Assembly: GCA_937625935.1 (NCBI GenBank)
Contig: OW569385.1
Location: 310,001-374,000, forward strand
Direction of reading: 5' to 3'
Source: Tetramitus jugosus
Taxonomy: Eukaryota; Heterolobosea; Eutetramitea; Acrasida; Vahlkampfiidae
Length of the DNA stretch: 64,000 nucleotides
In this document: positions 50,664 to 59,775 of the stretch, piece by piece
Layout of the letters: each line of letters opens with the position of its first letter
Position numbering within the stretch: position 1 is the stretch's first letter
Position numbers and translations under genes: made by a program
The notes under the pieces: model-generated
Databases searched by the model: none
Told to the model about the DNA's origin: nothing
The model's input: only the letters and a program-made list of their open reading frames with translations

Positions 50664-52184
50664 TTACAAGCGAGAAAGTATGATCGGATTCTTGTTGTTG
50701 ACTGCGGCACCTGGAAGTCCCATATCGACGAGCATCTTCTCTGCCTCCAAGATGCCAGAGAAATAGGCACCATGGGCATAGCCCACTAATAGAGCACTTG
50801 TTGCTTCACCACCAAAGTAAATCTTTTTGTCTATTGTTGCTTCGTAATCCACAAAAGTTTGAGTGTTGGATCCGACTGCACTATATCCGTAAGCTCCATA
50901 GGAATAGGGATCATTGTCCCATTTAGCAATCTTAAATCGATCAGGTTGAGGTATCGTGGGATATACAACACGAAGTGCTTTCATAACCTGTTCTACGGTC
51001 AACCACTCTGGTTGTTGGTTGATCTCTCGAGAATCTGATCCTGAAGAAAATGCAATCAAAATGTTCTTACCAGTCAACTTCTTCCAGTTCAAGAAATAGT
51101 AAGTTTTCACACTCTTCCCATCTGCACTCGGTAAGACACTAAAACTTGTCACTGAGCGATCAAACCAAGGTCCTTCTTCATCAAACTCGAGAAACACCTT
51201 TGACATGCTGCCATATCCAAGTGTTTGAATGGCGTGTTGCTTCTCCTTTGGCAGCGGAGGAATAAACTGAATTCGATCTCTCTTTAGAACACCCAGTGGC
51301 ACGGTAATAAGCACCTTGTCACACACAATGTTTCTACCATTGGTCGTTGACACAATAGTTTTGTTTCCTTTGATTTCAACACGGAACACTTCATGATTGA
51401 ACAGAATAGGCAAATCGCTCGCCAACACTCGAACTATTTGACCCAGACCCTGCGGAACAACCATGTCTCCACTATCACCGACCACAGTTGAAAAGAAACC
51501 TTTGGATCCCAATTCGTTCGAATCAGCAGCATTATAAGCAGCCCACCATTGCAAATGAGTGTCCCAAGCTCTCTTGACTGCTTCATTCATTTCTAGAGAA
51601 CTACCTTCACGATTCATCTCCTGTTCAATGCACTTTTGCAACGAGTTCACAAATGGCTCATCTTCCTCCATCGTAGAGAATCGAGCTTCCAAAGACGGTT
51701 GCACTCGCTCTTCCAAAAACTTTTCAAACAATTTGCCGTGACGAATAATATCATCATGAGTCAGTTGTCCATCTGGATCGACATACTTGGGATAATCCTT
51801 GTCCGAAGCAGATACGAGCTCTATTCCATTGCTACGTGCAATCTCATACAGCGGATTGCTCTTGTGGTAGTGAATGAATTGCGCGCCCATATCGATCGGA
51901 TAATTACCAACTCCGCCAGTTACTCCGCCGGAACAAGGACCAAAAGAACCGGGAGATTGTTGAGGCCCATTGGTTGTGAATATTCTGCCACCGATACGAT
52001 CTCTTGCTTCTAGAATGGTCAACTTGATGGACAACGACGATTTTGACTTGTTGTTGTTTAGCTTGCTTTTGAAATGATCTTTTAAGCGTTTGGCAGCAGA
52101 GATGCCAGTCATTCCAGCACCCACGATCACGATATGAGGTTCATTTCTCTCCTCCTCCTCTGTTGTTGTGTTTGCATTCCTCAT
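50664..52184 (-). CDS. Flavin-containing amine oxidase (polyamine oxidase-like)
   Basis: Single exon, 506 residues, ATG 52184. FAD motif IVIVGAGMTGISAAKRLKDH, second FAD motif RIGGRIFT, substrate region DMGAQFIHY, and C-terminal flavin-site IYFGGEATSALLVGYAHGAY are all in place. CDKVLITVPLGVLKRDRIQF is typical of the MAO/PAO/LSD1 superfamily. No SWIRM domain, so a cytosolic or peroxisomal amine oxidase is more likely than a histone demethylase. C-terminus LSRL is not clear PTS1. It oxidises amines such as N1-acetylspermine or spermine by analogy. Its stop is 45 bp from that of the convergent cyclase. Confidence 0.85.
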   Translation of the reverse strand: MRNANTTTEEEERNEPHIVIVGAGMTGISAAKRLKDHFKSKLNNNKSKSSLSIKLTILEARDRIGGRIFTTNGPQQSPGSFGPCSGGVTGGVGNYPIDMGAQFIHYHKSNPLYEIARSNGIELVSASDKDYPKYVDPDGQLTHDDIIRHGKLFEKFLEERVQPSLEARFSTMEEDEPFVNSLQKCIEQEMNREGSSLEMNEAVKRAWDTHLQWWAAYNAADSNELGSKGFFSTVVGDSGDMVVPQGLGQIVRVLASDLPILFNHEVFRVEIKGNKTIVSTTNGRNIVCDKVLITVPLGVLKRDRIQFIPPLPKEKQHAIQTLGYGSMSKVFLEFDEEGPWFDRSVTSFSVLPSADGKSVKTYYFLNWKKLTGKNILIAFSSGSDSREINQQPEWLTVEQVMKALRVVYPTIPQPDRFKIAKWDNDPYSYGAYGYSAVGSNTQTFVDYEATIDKKIYFGGEATSALLVGYAHGAYFSGILEAEKMLVDMGLPGAAVNNKNPIILSRL

Positions 52185-52251
52185 TTTTTTTGTTGATCGA
52201 GCGGGGTCAGATTAATAAATATTTCACCGCTTATAGGCGGAAACAACAGCT

Positions 52252-52255
52252 AAAA
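52252..52255 (-). terminator. Pol III T4 terminator after tRNA-Thr
   Basis: Four T residues on the minus strand, one base beyond the discriminator position, as expected for RNA polymerase III termination. Confidence 0.6.
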
Positions 52256-52256
52256 C

Positions 52257-52344
52257 AGGCCCCACCGGGGATTGAACCCGGGACCCCTGGCTATCTGATC
52301 GTAAGTTATACGAGGCCAGTGCACTACCTCTGTGCTATAAGGCC
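52257..52344 (-). tRNA. tRNA-Thr(CGT) with 16 nt intron
   Basis: Full cloverleaf on the minus strand. Acceptor GGCCTTA/TGGGGCC (two G-U pairs), D stem GCAC/GTGC, anticodon stem CTGGC/GCCAG, 5 nt variable loop, T stem CCGGG/CCCGG with loop TTCAATC, discriminator T. Anticodon CGT at 52312-52310. A 16 nt intron occupies 52308-52293 at the canonical 37/38 position; its TACGA can pair with TCGTA spanning the anticodon, the standard anticodon-intron helix. B box and terminator are good. It lies 72 bp upstream of the amine oxidase start and is antisense to a plus-strand frame that I reject. Confidence 0.9.
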
Positions 52345-52544
52345 GATATTTCACATTCTCCGTTCCACTACTTTTCGCCCCTTCATCAAGAAAACAGTAA
52401 CCATGATGGTGGCTAGTAACAGAGCAACATCATGTTAGACAATTGAGAGTTGGCAAGCTTGTTCTCACACAAAAAGAAAAATAAAAGTTCCGCAACGTGG
52501 TGCTCTCGCACCATTTGTTGTATTAAAGAAATTAAGGAAACAGA

Positions 52545-52873
52545 ATGGAACCAATTTTTGAAGTGTCCATTCGGCTTAGAAAGGAAGGAACTTTGGTTCT
52601 ATCATCAAGTCAGGAGTGGTACATTGCACACTAAGATGGTGATGAGGAATTTGTACAATGCCAGTTTAGATGAAAGTGTCTAAACTCTGATGCTGCACCG
52701 GAGAGCATTTTACATCTGTTGGTGGAGTTACCATTATAGCCAGAAGGAAACTCGTAGAAGAGATGAATGCTAAATTGGGTATGTTGACTCTAATGGATTC
52801 AGCCAAAATTGTTCTCTGGTTTAACGATACGATATATGAAAAGGGAAAGATACAACCATTGAATGACAAGTGA
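52545..52873 (+). pseudogene. Broken coding fragment, frames interrupted
   Basis: Three neighbouring frames each carry protein-like sequence: MEPIFEVSIRLRKEGTLVLS from ATG 52545, stopped at 52632; MVMRNLYNASLDE in another frame; and EHFTSVGGVTIIARRKLVEE through KIVLWFNDTIYEKGKIQPLN, ending TGA 52871-52873. They cannot be read in one frame. A 64 nt GT-AG intron could join the second to the last in part, but this does not rescue the first. I read it as a decayed gene of unknown family. Confidence 0.35.
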
Positions 52874-52949
52874 TCGGGAGCGTCCAGATATTATTCACCT
52901 ATGACCCCCTCCCTGTTTTGAATAAATTTTGAATAAATTGCCCTTTCAG

Positions 52950-53323
52950 TTATTTTTTCATAGATATGACCGTTTTTTGGCGCGAAAAAGACTTACTACA
53001 ACTTGCACCAGTGTTGCCAGTAATGTTGACATTAATACCAAAACGATCATGCATGTCATTTTGAAACCGAATTGATTCGCTCTCAATCATTTCAACAACA
53101 TCCTCATCAGACAACGGAACGGGGGACGACTGGAGGGATTCGTTACCTATTATATGTTGTAAAGAAAGATGGATTTTGATCATTACCACCATCGCAAAAG
53201 AATATACCTATTGGTTTCATAGATCGAAATTTCTGTGTAGATTTGAGTCTTATCATCAGCACTAATAATGAATGAATCAGATGCCAAAGTGTCGAGAGAA
53301 ACCAGCTTCCGCAGAAACTTCAT
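52950..53323 (-). pseudogene. Broken coding fragment, minus strand
   Basis: ATG 53323 opens MKFLRKLVSLDTLASDSFII... through EISIYETNR. A 61 nt GT-AG intron-like segment (GTATAT...ATAG) follows. After it the coding-like frame (SSPVPLSDEDVVEMIESESI, then DRFGINVNITGNTG) is one base out of phase with the first, giving an immediate stop. The frame ends at 52950. The two halves look like one gene carrying a frameshift, or an unusual splice I cannot resolve. No family recognised. Confidence 0.35.
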
Positions 53324-53672
53324 AGAAACAAACTGATAGTACTGGTCATGATTATACTCCCTGCAGCATGTGTTCGATTACATTCTGTCCCCTTGTTCAC
53401 CACTTCCTTCTTGTTCATTCCACTTAACCGGTTTATTGCTCACTTGACCCTTTGTTTGCCAATTCCACCACTGTTATTTGCTGCCCTCTGTAGCCAACAT
53501 CGCTCGTCTTCATCTATTCTTGCGCTTCTTTCTTGATCAAACAACGACTGGAGATGCACTCAAGTCGACCAACTTTCCACATGCAGGCTTCCTTTGTACA
53601 ATGCCGGTTCTGCGCCTTCGGTGGACCTTTTCCCTTCACATCCACATCCATCCATTTGAGATATTAACACTT

Positions 53673-54276
53673 TCAGCACCTTATACGACCTTGCTCCGAC
53701 GTTGCAGGAGGGAAAATATGCTTAAATTCCTTCAGACATAGAGGGTGTTCATCCACAATAAGTTGCGCGCGGCTTGTGATACCTGCCTTGTAGGGCTTCT
53801 TGAGAATTGCACTCGGTACATACCTGGCCAAGCAACAACTATCACAGGAGCTATTTGTTTTGGTGACTCGTATTTCATGTTTGTGCATTCTGCTAGCACA
53901 CCATTTGAGGTAAGAGTGTCTGACAACTTCAATCCTGTTTCTTGACTGGAATACATTCTCGTTCTGGAATGTTTGTGTTTGCTTGATTTCCTCAAGCGTG
54001 CCACGAAACAGTTGTCTGGCCTCTATGTCCCTCTTCCCAAGTATCATCGAGTACACGAACCATGAAGTACGGGTCGTGATGGTCTCCTCGATGTCTTTCA
54101 ATCCCATCAACCTTATCGTCTCCTACTGAGAGAAGATCCACTGGAAATCGCGGAATAGCAGTAGATCCATGCCTCACTAGAATCCTGCCCAGCGAATTTA
54201 CTTTGTTCAACCACTCCGATGACCAGGCCGCGAACTCTAGCCGAGCAAAATATTTGCAATATAAGTGTTTTACCAA
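53673..54276 (-). other. Overlapping coding-like frames, unresolved
   Basis: A 145-codon frame (54110-53673) starts with ATG (MMGLKDIEETITTRTSWFVY) and includes RNRIEVVRHSYLKWCASR. A second minus frame (54276-53992) includes LLSVGDDKVDGIERHRGDHH and overlaps it. The plus strand at 53745-53945 is also open. No frame has a domain I recognise, and no splice pattern links them well. It may be a small gene, a decayed gene or mobile-element debris. Confidence 0.3.
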
Positions 54277-54331
54277 AAAACTTAGTAACTTCGGTCATGG
54301 TATAGCTGTTGTAGCCACCCCAAAAATCCAG

Positions 54332-54379
54332 TATCGGCACCCCTAAAAATTATCGGCACCTCGGGGAAAATTTTATCGG
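54332..54379 (+). repeat. Short spaced repeat TATCGGCACC
   Basis: TATCGGCACC occurs at 54332-54341 and 54351-54360, and a partial copy (TATCGG) at 54374-54379, each separated by A/T- and C/G-run spacers. It lies 80-125 bp upstream of the lipase-like fragment. Confidence 0.5.
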
Positions 54380-54457
54380 AACTTCATCAAAAACCAATAC
54401 AACAAACAACAAAACAACAACAATTCAACCCATCATACACTTGACAATCATGTGAAA

Positions 54458-54875
54458 ATGATGATTTGTTGGCAACTCATTCTGTCTTCTGGTGGAGCAA
54501 AAATCGGAGAAACAGGTGTGAGTGGAGTTGACAACCTAAAGCACTGCTTTGATATGGATATCGTCCCTCGACTCTATCATCATTATCAAGGGGCTCCAGG
54601 TAATGGTGACAGACAATTGTTTGTCAAAATCATTGTTTTTTTTATCCAGAGAGTTGGTTGGACATTTTGCAAAGGTCAAAGTATGAGAAAGTGCATAGCG
54701 CCATTTACTAATCAAATTGTTTCTTGTGTTTCCCTGTAATAGGTGGAACTGTAGGTCATCGATCCACCAAAGCGGCAAAAGTTGGGTTACAAAGATTGAC
54801 GGGCGAGATATCTCATCGATTTTGGGGAAACACAGTGTGAATGAAAAGAGCAATCAAAGGTCAACTTTCCTCTAA
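54458..54875 (+). pseudogene. Fragment of a class 3 lipase-like gene
   Basis: Exon-like segment 54458-54599 reads SSGGAKIGETGVSGVDNLKH...CFDMDIVPRLYHHYQGAP, resembling the post-nucleophile part of class 3 lipases (GxPRxGNxxF...DIVPRLP). A 50 nt GT-AG intron leads to ESWLDILQRSK at 54650. A further 62 nt GT-AG segment would join sequence ending TAA at 54873-54875. The lipase start, the GHSLGGA nucleophile motif and the proper N-terminus are absent, so this is a 5'-truncated relic or a mis-assembled piece. Confidence 0.4.
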
Positions 54876-55293
54876 TTCTCTAATGGTATAATGCCCTGCA
54901 TGGTAGAAGAGGGTACGCCTGTTTTTCAATCAGAAGGGTAGCTGCCTAGAGTTGCTACACACTCTTTCTTCATCTTGGAAGCAGTAGGGAACGCCTAGGA
55001 GGAAGTAAGTCGGGCATGATTCGAGCTTTGCGGTAGCTACTATGTGAAGGATCATACATCCCTCCGCCAAGACATACTGTTATACGATGTGGCTATCCTG
55101 CAATCAAGCAAAACAGACTGTTCATTTTGTTCATATTTTGAAGAGCTCAAATTGATTGCGCTCATGAGATCGACGAGGGAGTTTTATTGAGAGTTCCCAT
55201 CGGCTGAACAGAATTCAAACTGATGAGAATTCTCTAATACAATGTTTTTTGGTTGTATTGATCAAGGGGTGCCTTTAATATTTAAAGGAGGTG
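54876..55293. other. Non-coding stretch, 418 bp
   Basis: No frame or tRNA-like fold found here. Small hairpins: GTAGC/GCTAC near 54950, and CCTTTAA-TAT-TTAAAGG at 55272-55288 just before tRNA-Asp. A possible structured RNA was considered, without support. Confidence 0.45.
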
Positions 55294-55363
55294 TCGATAA
55301 CAGATAGGGGTAGCATTCCAGACTGTCACTCTGGCGACCCGGGTTCGATTCCCGGTGATCGAG
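55294..55363 (+). tRNA. tRNA-Asp(GTC)-like gene with irregular D arm
   Basis: Anticodon arm CCAGA-CTGTCAC-TCTGG (anticodon GTC at 55325-55327), T arm CCGGG-TTCGATT-CCCGG, and discriminator G73, typical of Asp, are intact, and the B box is perfect. The acceptor TCGATAA/TGATCGA has one A-G mismatch. The segment 55303-55317 is two bases shorter than usual and does not form a D stem. T5 terminator directly follows. It may be a degenerate but transcribed tRNA or a tRNA pseudogene. Confidence 0.6.
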
Positions 55364-55365
55364 TC

Positions 55366-55370
55366 TTTTT
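55366..55370 (+). terminator. Pol III T5 terminator after tRNA-Asp-like gene
   Basis: Five T residues two bases past the discriminator base. Confidence 0.6.
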
Positions 55371-55371
55371 G

Positions 55372-55584
55372 ATGTTAGAAGCTTGTGGTTTGTGGGCCAT
55401 TGGTTCCTCCAATGTTTTGTCAATATTGATACCAGAGCTCAAAAACAGCCAAAAAACGAACAAAAAAAAGCAATTTACTTTTACTGGAGTCAAGGGATTG
55501 GCCATTGCTGGTGGAGCTGTGGCAGGTGGTGTTTTGGCGGTTGCGGGCATTTGTTGCCGCTTGCTTTGCTTGGTGGGACGATAA
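55372..55584 (+). CDS. Small Gly/Ala-rich hydrophobic protein (possibly remnant)
   Basis: ATG 55372 gives 70 residues. After a mixed N-terminus (MLEACGLWAIGSSNVLSILI) and a Lys-rich stretch comes a membrane-helix-like segment GLAIAGGAVAGGVLAVAG ending in Cys-rich CCRLLCLVGR. It starts 9 bp after tRNA-Asp, with no room for a normal promoter. It may be the N-terminal exon of the broken gene downstream. Function unknown. Confidence 0.3.
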   Translation: MLEACGLWAIGSSNVLSILIPELKNSQKTNKKKQFTFTGVKGLAIAGGAVAGGVLAVAGICCRLLCLVGR

Positions 55585-55801
55585 ATGTAGTCACAATTTT
55601 TCCTTCTTTTTTTTTGTATTTTTTTCGAGCTCCTTCAAACATGAAACAACACGATCATGATGAGCTGTCAGGGTATTCCAGTTTCTGCAGAAAAAGAGAT
55701 GGCATATCACCCCTGATGGTTGAATGACGTTTGAGTGAATCTCTGATATCTGTTTCTCCTGCAGAAATGTTTACAAGTTGTCGAAGGATTAAAAGCAACG
55801 A

Positions 55802-56441
55802 GTGCCAACAATAACTGAAAACTTGGTGTATTTTGGAATCGTGTGTTATAGAAAAGATGGCACTGAGATCCAATCGTTCCATAATTTAAGGAAAGAAGAG
55901 CCCTATTGCATCAAAGAAGTGAGCAATGACAATGGTCAGACAGTCTTCAAGCTATCTGGTACACCTATCTCTTGGTACGGCAATAAATCACTCGGGTACT
56001 ACAGAGCTCTTGGTATTTATCTGGATGGAGATGTCACCCATGAGCCTGACTATGTGCACTACTTTCATGATCGAGATGCAGATATCAACAGCGGAAGTTA
56101 TCAGCTGCATGGAGACAGCGTAACGTTGAACAAACAACTTCCTGATCACATCCTTGCCTTGGTAATCCAAAACATTAGCACGGTTGTCATTATGAACCAC
56201 CGGTGGTACCTACCATTATGGTGCTGCAGCGAACAAAGCAATCCCAAAGGATAAATGGGAAACTTTGTCCACCAAGTATCAAGGAGAAGCATTCAATGAT
56301 CTCCCCGGAAAACTTCGCAAGGGCACCGATTCCATCGAAATACTCATTCTTGCCAATTATGGACAAGGAGAAGAGAAAGCCGTTCTAGAAATGAGAAATC
56401 CCAGCCTCACAGCAACATTCACCTCTGAAATTATAGCTTGA
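55802..56441 (+). pseudogene. Broken gene of unknown family with an internal 19 nt insertion
   Basis: Frame 1 (from about 55802) reads VYFGIVCYRKDGTEIQSFHN through LPDHILALVIQNIS and then runs to a stop at 56254. A second frame picks up at 56202 (GTYHYGAAANKAIPKDKW) and runs to TGA 56439-56441 (TSEIIA end). The shift is explained by 19 extra bases at 56182-56200 between two CAC triplets; without them the two halves are continuous. The frame also lacks an ATG and is preceded by a stop. The reading has a beta-rich pattern I do not recognise. Either a real pseudogene or a sequencing error. Confidence 0.55.
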
Positions 56442-56766
56442 AATAAGCGATACAAAAGCAGTGTATTCAACAAACACCATGAATTCGCAGGGGGGAGCGA
56501 GTGTGAAATGGAAGTGAAGAAAGTTTCTTTCATCAAACAAAATAAAATCCATGTAAAAACGTATCTAGATCCTTGTAGCAATGTTCACAGGAAGAGATAG
56601 ATCATTCAACGAGAGGCAATGCGAATCAACGTCACCCAAGTCGGCCTGGTGGTTACTCTTGCGGACCAGGGATCAGGGAGCGCAAAAACCTCCAAATCTT
56701 TTTTGGAGAGCGAATCATGGCGAGTTCAACCCAAAAAACAACCACGAAAAACAAAAGAAAACACCC
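56442..56766. other. Promoter and 5' region of the MIT gene, 325 bp
   Basis: An open plus frame reaches back to ATG 56581, but ATG 56767 matches the change to coding composition and the MIT family layout. No repeats or RNA genes seen. Confidence 0.45.
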
Positions 56767-58738
56767 ATGAGCAGCGACGAGACACAAAACTATACTGCCA
56801 CCACTACCACTACCACCACCACTACCACCACAACCAATGACACAACAAATGAATCAAATTCCTCCTCTACTGATGCTGAGATAACAAAAGCAACAACAAC
56901 ACCATCAACAACATCAACAATAGCAACGCAAGCAAAGCAAAATAAAAGAGAAAGCAGTGGTGGACAATTATCATCACAACCACTTGTGATCACAACAGAA
57001 AACAATGAAACAATCATTGTTGAAAATGTGAGAGATTTCATATCAGAAGCTGTCGGTTTAGCGCATCAAGCCGTTCAATTTGACCATTATGAACAGAATA
57101 AGAATGAGAATCAAAGTAGTAGTATGATGGATAATAATAGTAGTGGTAGTGAGCAGCATGGTGACTTGGAAAAGGCAAGGCGGTTGTACATGGAGTGTGC
57201 CATTCGGTTAGATGGAATTAAACCACATTTGAATGCGGAACATGCAGCGAATCTGGACAAGTTTGTAAGTGTCTCCATTGTTCACTTTTTTTTTTATTTT
57301 TTGAGTGAGTCTTTGGCCATTTGTTGCAAGCTTTTTGAGCTTAGCTTTTTTGAGCTTTAGCTTTCGTGCTTTAGCTTTTGTGAATCGCGACAAGAAGAAG
57401 CTAACAACCGTGTTGTTTTTTTGGTGGGTTGATTGAAATTCCTCCCTATTCCACTCCACGCACACATCACCCACGCAGAGCAAGATTTATCGAGCAAGAG
57501 CGATGGCCATTGCACAAATTCTGAGCGAACAAGAACAAATCATTCAGAAGCGACAACAAAACGAACAACGGTATCGATTACAAGTGGAAGCTTCGATTGC
57601 AACCAAAAAACAAAGAGCACAATCACTGTCTCCAATGTCTAGTTCTCCACTTACTCCTGCATCGATACTCCACGGTGGAATGGATCACAATAGTTCTTCC
57701 TTGACTGGATCCAACAACCGCACTTCTCAGCAATATTCGCCTGCTGTGGACGAAGAAAAAACCCATTCATCATCAAAATTAAAATTGAGAGGTTCCCTAG
57801 GAAAGAAGCGGAGAAGCAATAGCTTTGGTTCCAATAGTAGTCAGGTGACAGGTGGTGGTAGTAGTGGTAGTAGTGGTGGTGGTGCACTTGGAGAGGGCAA
57901 GGAACCAACAACGCATGTGGTCGATAATCAAGGCTTCATTGTTCCCACATTCAAAGTCACATTTAAAGAAGAGACTTTGCCGTGTGCGCCATCGAGTATG
58001 AACCCACCTGATTGGGCACATCGACCATTCTGGCTCATGGCTCACCTGCATCAGACAATGACTGTCGGTGCCTATTTGACACCAGGTCTTTTCATTCCTA
58101 CGGCAGTGTGGTTCCAACCGGGTGCAAAGTTGCTTGGCATACAGGCCAAAATCTCATTCTGTATGGTCATTGCCAGTCTGTTGCAAGATTTGTCTGTTGT
58201 GGACCGGAGCAACACAAAGCTGTTGTTGGACACGTTGGACGAGTTTATTGAAAGATCGGAACGAGAGAAGACATCACTCATGAAACAACTGCCTCATATG
58301 CACAGCAGTCATGGAGGACCTGGAATCATGAATGACAAGAAAGCTTCAAACAGTGCTGAGCTGTATTCGAACACAACAACCTCTTCCACCAGTAAATACC
58401 TGAGTGGAAAATTGTTTGGTCTGGGAAAGTCATTGTACAAGAGTGTGTCAGACATGGTTGCATCACAAAAAAAGGAAGAAACAGAGGACAGTCAATATGT
58501 GCCATGGGTTGCCTCCGTGCTGCAACAATGTCAGTTTTTGGACAAGTGGCTCACAGAGTTTGAAAAAGTGGGACCAAAAGCCGTAGTTGACCGCATAGAG
58601 AAAATCTCCTTCTTCTTTTACTTTGTCGTGTGTCAGTTTGTCATGCACGATTTGTCCAGTCTGTTGGACAGGTACATGAAAAAGTCAAGAGAGAGCATAT
58701 CTCGCCTATTTCCAAAGGATCACAAGCTACCAGTGTAA
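56767..58738 (+). CDS. MIT-domain protein with conserved C-terminal region, 2 exons
   Basis: Exons 56767-57264 and 57479-58738, phase 0, with a 214 nt intron (GTAAGT...CGCAG), 585 residues. Thr and Ser runs open the protein. The MIT domain (about 75-195) reads FISEAVGLAHQAVQFDHYEQ, ARRLYMECAIRLDGIKPHL, then across the splice NLDKF-SKIYRARAMAIAQ. The domain is split by a Ser/Asn insert. After a Ser/Gly linker comes a conserved region: APSSMNPPDWAHRPFWLMAH, LHQTMTVGAYLTPGLFIPTA, VWFQPGAKLLGIQAKISFCM, similar to uncharacterised fungal and protist MIT proteins. MIT domains bind ESCRT-III tails, so endosomal or membrane-scission work is likely. Function of the C-terminal region unknown. Confidence 0.75.
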
Positions 58739-59255
58739 ATTATGTACTTTTTTTTATTGGAGTCCAAATGAATGTGAATAATCAAGGAATCATGATTGTG
58801 TAAAATCAATCACCAAAGCAACACATGATCAATTGAGTTCACACAACAACCATTGAATCAACAACCATTAAATTATTAGAACCTCCAGTTGATGACAGAC
58901 ATCTCATTGCCTTGTTGGTGAAAGACAACTTGACGGAAGGAACATTTCTCCTCTTCATGAACATTCAATGAATTGGTTGACCCGACAGTCAACTGGTGAA
59001 ATTTTCGAAAACTGAAAAATCTTGAGAAAACAAACAACAACTTCATAACCACACTTGCCATAACACCCATTAGGTATGTTCATCACGAATGCCATCACAC
59101 AACTGGAACGACCAATCGAAAATGATCTCAACAATCCAAATTCCTTCTCCACGTGCTCTTTTAAAAAATCTCTCCATTTCTTTTGAATCATCGATTGGTC
59201 GTTCTTTCTTACAAAACAACAAAGTGCTTACATTTTTTAATTTTTGACAGACACA
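58739..59255. other. Intergenic, 517 bp before eL21
   Basis: No supported gene. The last 30 bases before ATG 59256 (poly-T then TTGACAG) look like a splice acceptor, so eL21 may have a 5' UTR intron here. A minus-strand frame (59191-58955) has no domain. Confidence 0.5.
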
Positions 59256-59741
59256 ATGCCACACGCTTTCGGTTACAGAGCTAGAACTAGACATCTTTTC
59301 AAGAGAGGATTCAGACAACATGGTCAACTCAACATGTCCAACTTCTTGAGAACCTTCAAGTTGGGTGAGTACGTTGATATTGTTGGTAATGGTGCTATCC
59401 ACAAGGGTATGCCACACAAGTACTATCACGGTAGAACTGGAAGAATCTGGAACATCACCCCAAGAGCTGTTGGTGTTGAAGTCAACAAGAGAGTCAAGCA
59501 AAGAATCATCAGAAAGAGACTCCACGTCAGAATTGAACACGTTAGACCATCCGCCTGTAAGAGAGATTTCTTGGAAAGAATCCAAGCTAACAGAGCCATC
59601 TCCGCTCAAAACAAGACTGCTGAAGTCAAGAAGTCTTTGATCAAGAGATCCGCTGCTCAACCAAGACCTGGCTATTTCTTGCAAGCCAGCAAGCAAGAAA
59701 TTATGGATATTTCCCCAGAACAATTCGTTGAAGTTGCCTAA
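59256..59741 (+). CDS. RPL21: 60S ribosomal protein eL21
   Basis: ATG 59256 gives 161 residues, the normal length. HAFGYRARTRHLFKRGFRQH, GEYVDIVGNGAIHKGMPHKY, YHGRTGRIWNITPRAVGVEV and NVRIEH-like KRLHVRIEHVRPSACKRDFL all match eL21. The start corresponds to the yeast MGKSHGYRSRTR start. A good splice-acceptor-like sequence lies five bases upstream, suggesting a 5' UTR intron, common in ribosomal-protein genes. Codons are strongly skewed to AAG, AGA and NNC, as expected for high expression, unlike most neighbours. Component of the cytosolic large subunit. Confidence 0.95.
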   Translation: MPHAFGYRARTRHLFKRGFRQHGQLNMSNFLRTFKLGEYVDIVGNGAIHKGMPHKYYHGRTGRIWNITPRAVGVEVNKRVKQRIIRKRLHVRIEHVRPSACKRDFLERIQANRAISAQNKTAEVKKSLIKRSAAQPRPGYFLQASKQEIMDISPEQFVEVA

Positions 59742-59775
59742 ATCTATTAAACTCTTTTTAAACATGTGAAATTGT

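Noticed and set aside
52163-52438. Plus-strand frame with APPGIEPGTPGY
   Set aside because: It is the translated antisense of tRNA-Thr; GIEPG-type peptides are the usual artefact of reading through a T arm.
55020-55140. Possible U4 snRNA start (AGCTTTGCG)
   Set aside because: Only nine bases match; no K-turn loop, Sm site or U6-pairing region could be recognised.
55190-55250. C/D-box-like motifs (CTGATGA, CTGA)
   Set aside because: Order and spacing do not fit a C/D snoRNA and there is no terminal stem.
55291-55371. Frame beginning in tRNA-Asp (DPGSIPGDRVF)
   Set aside because: Read-through of the tRNA T arm; the real ATG option is 55372.
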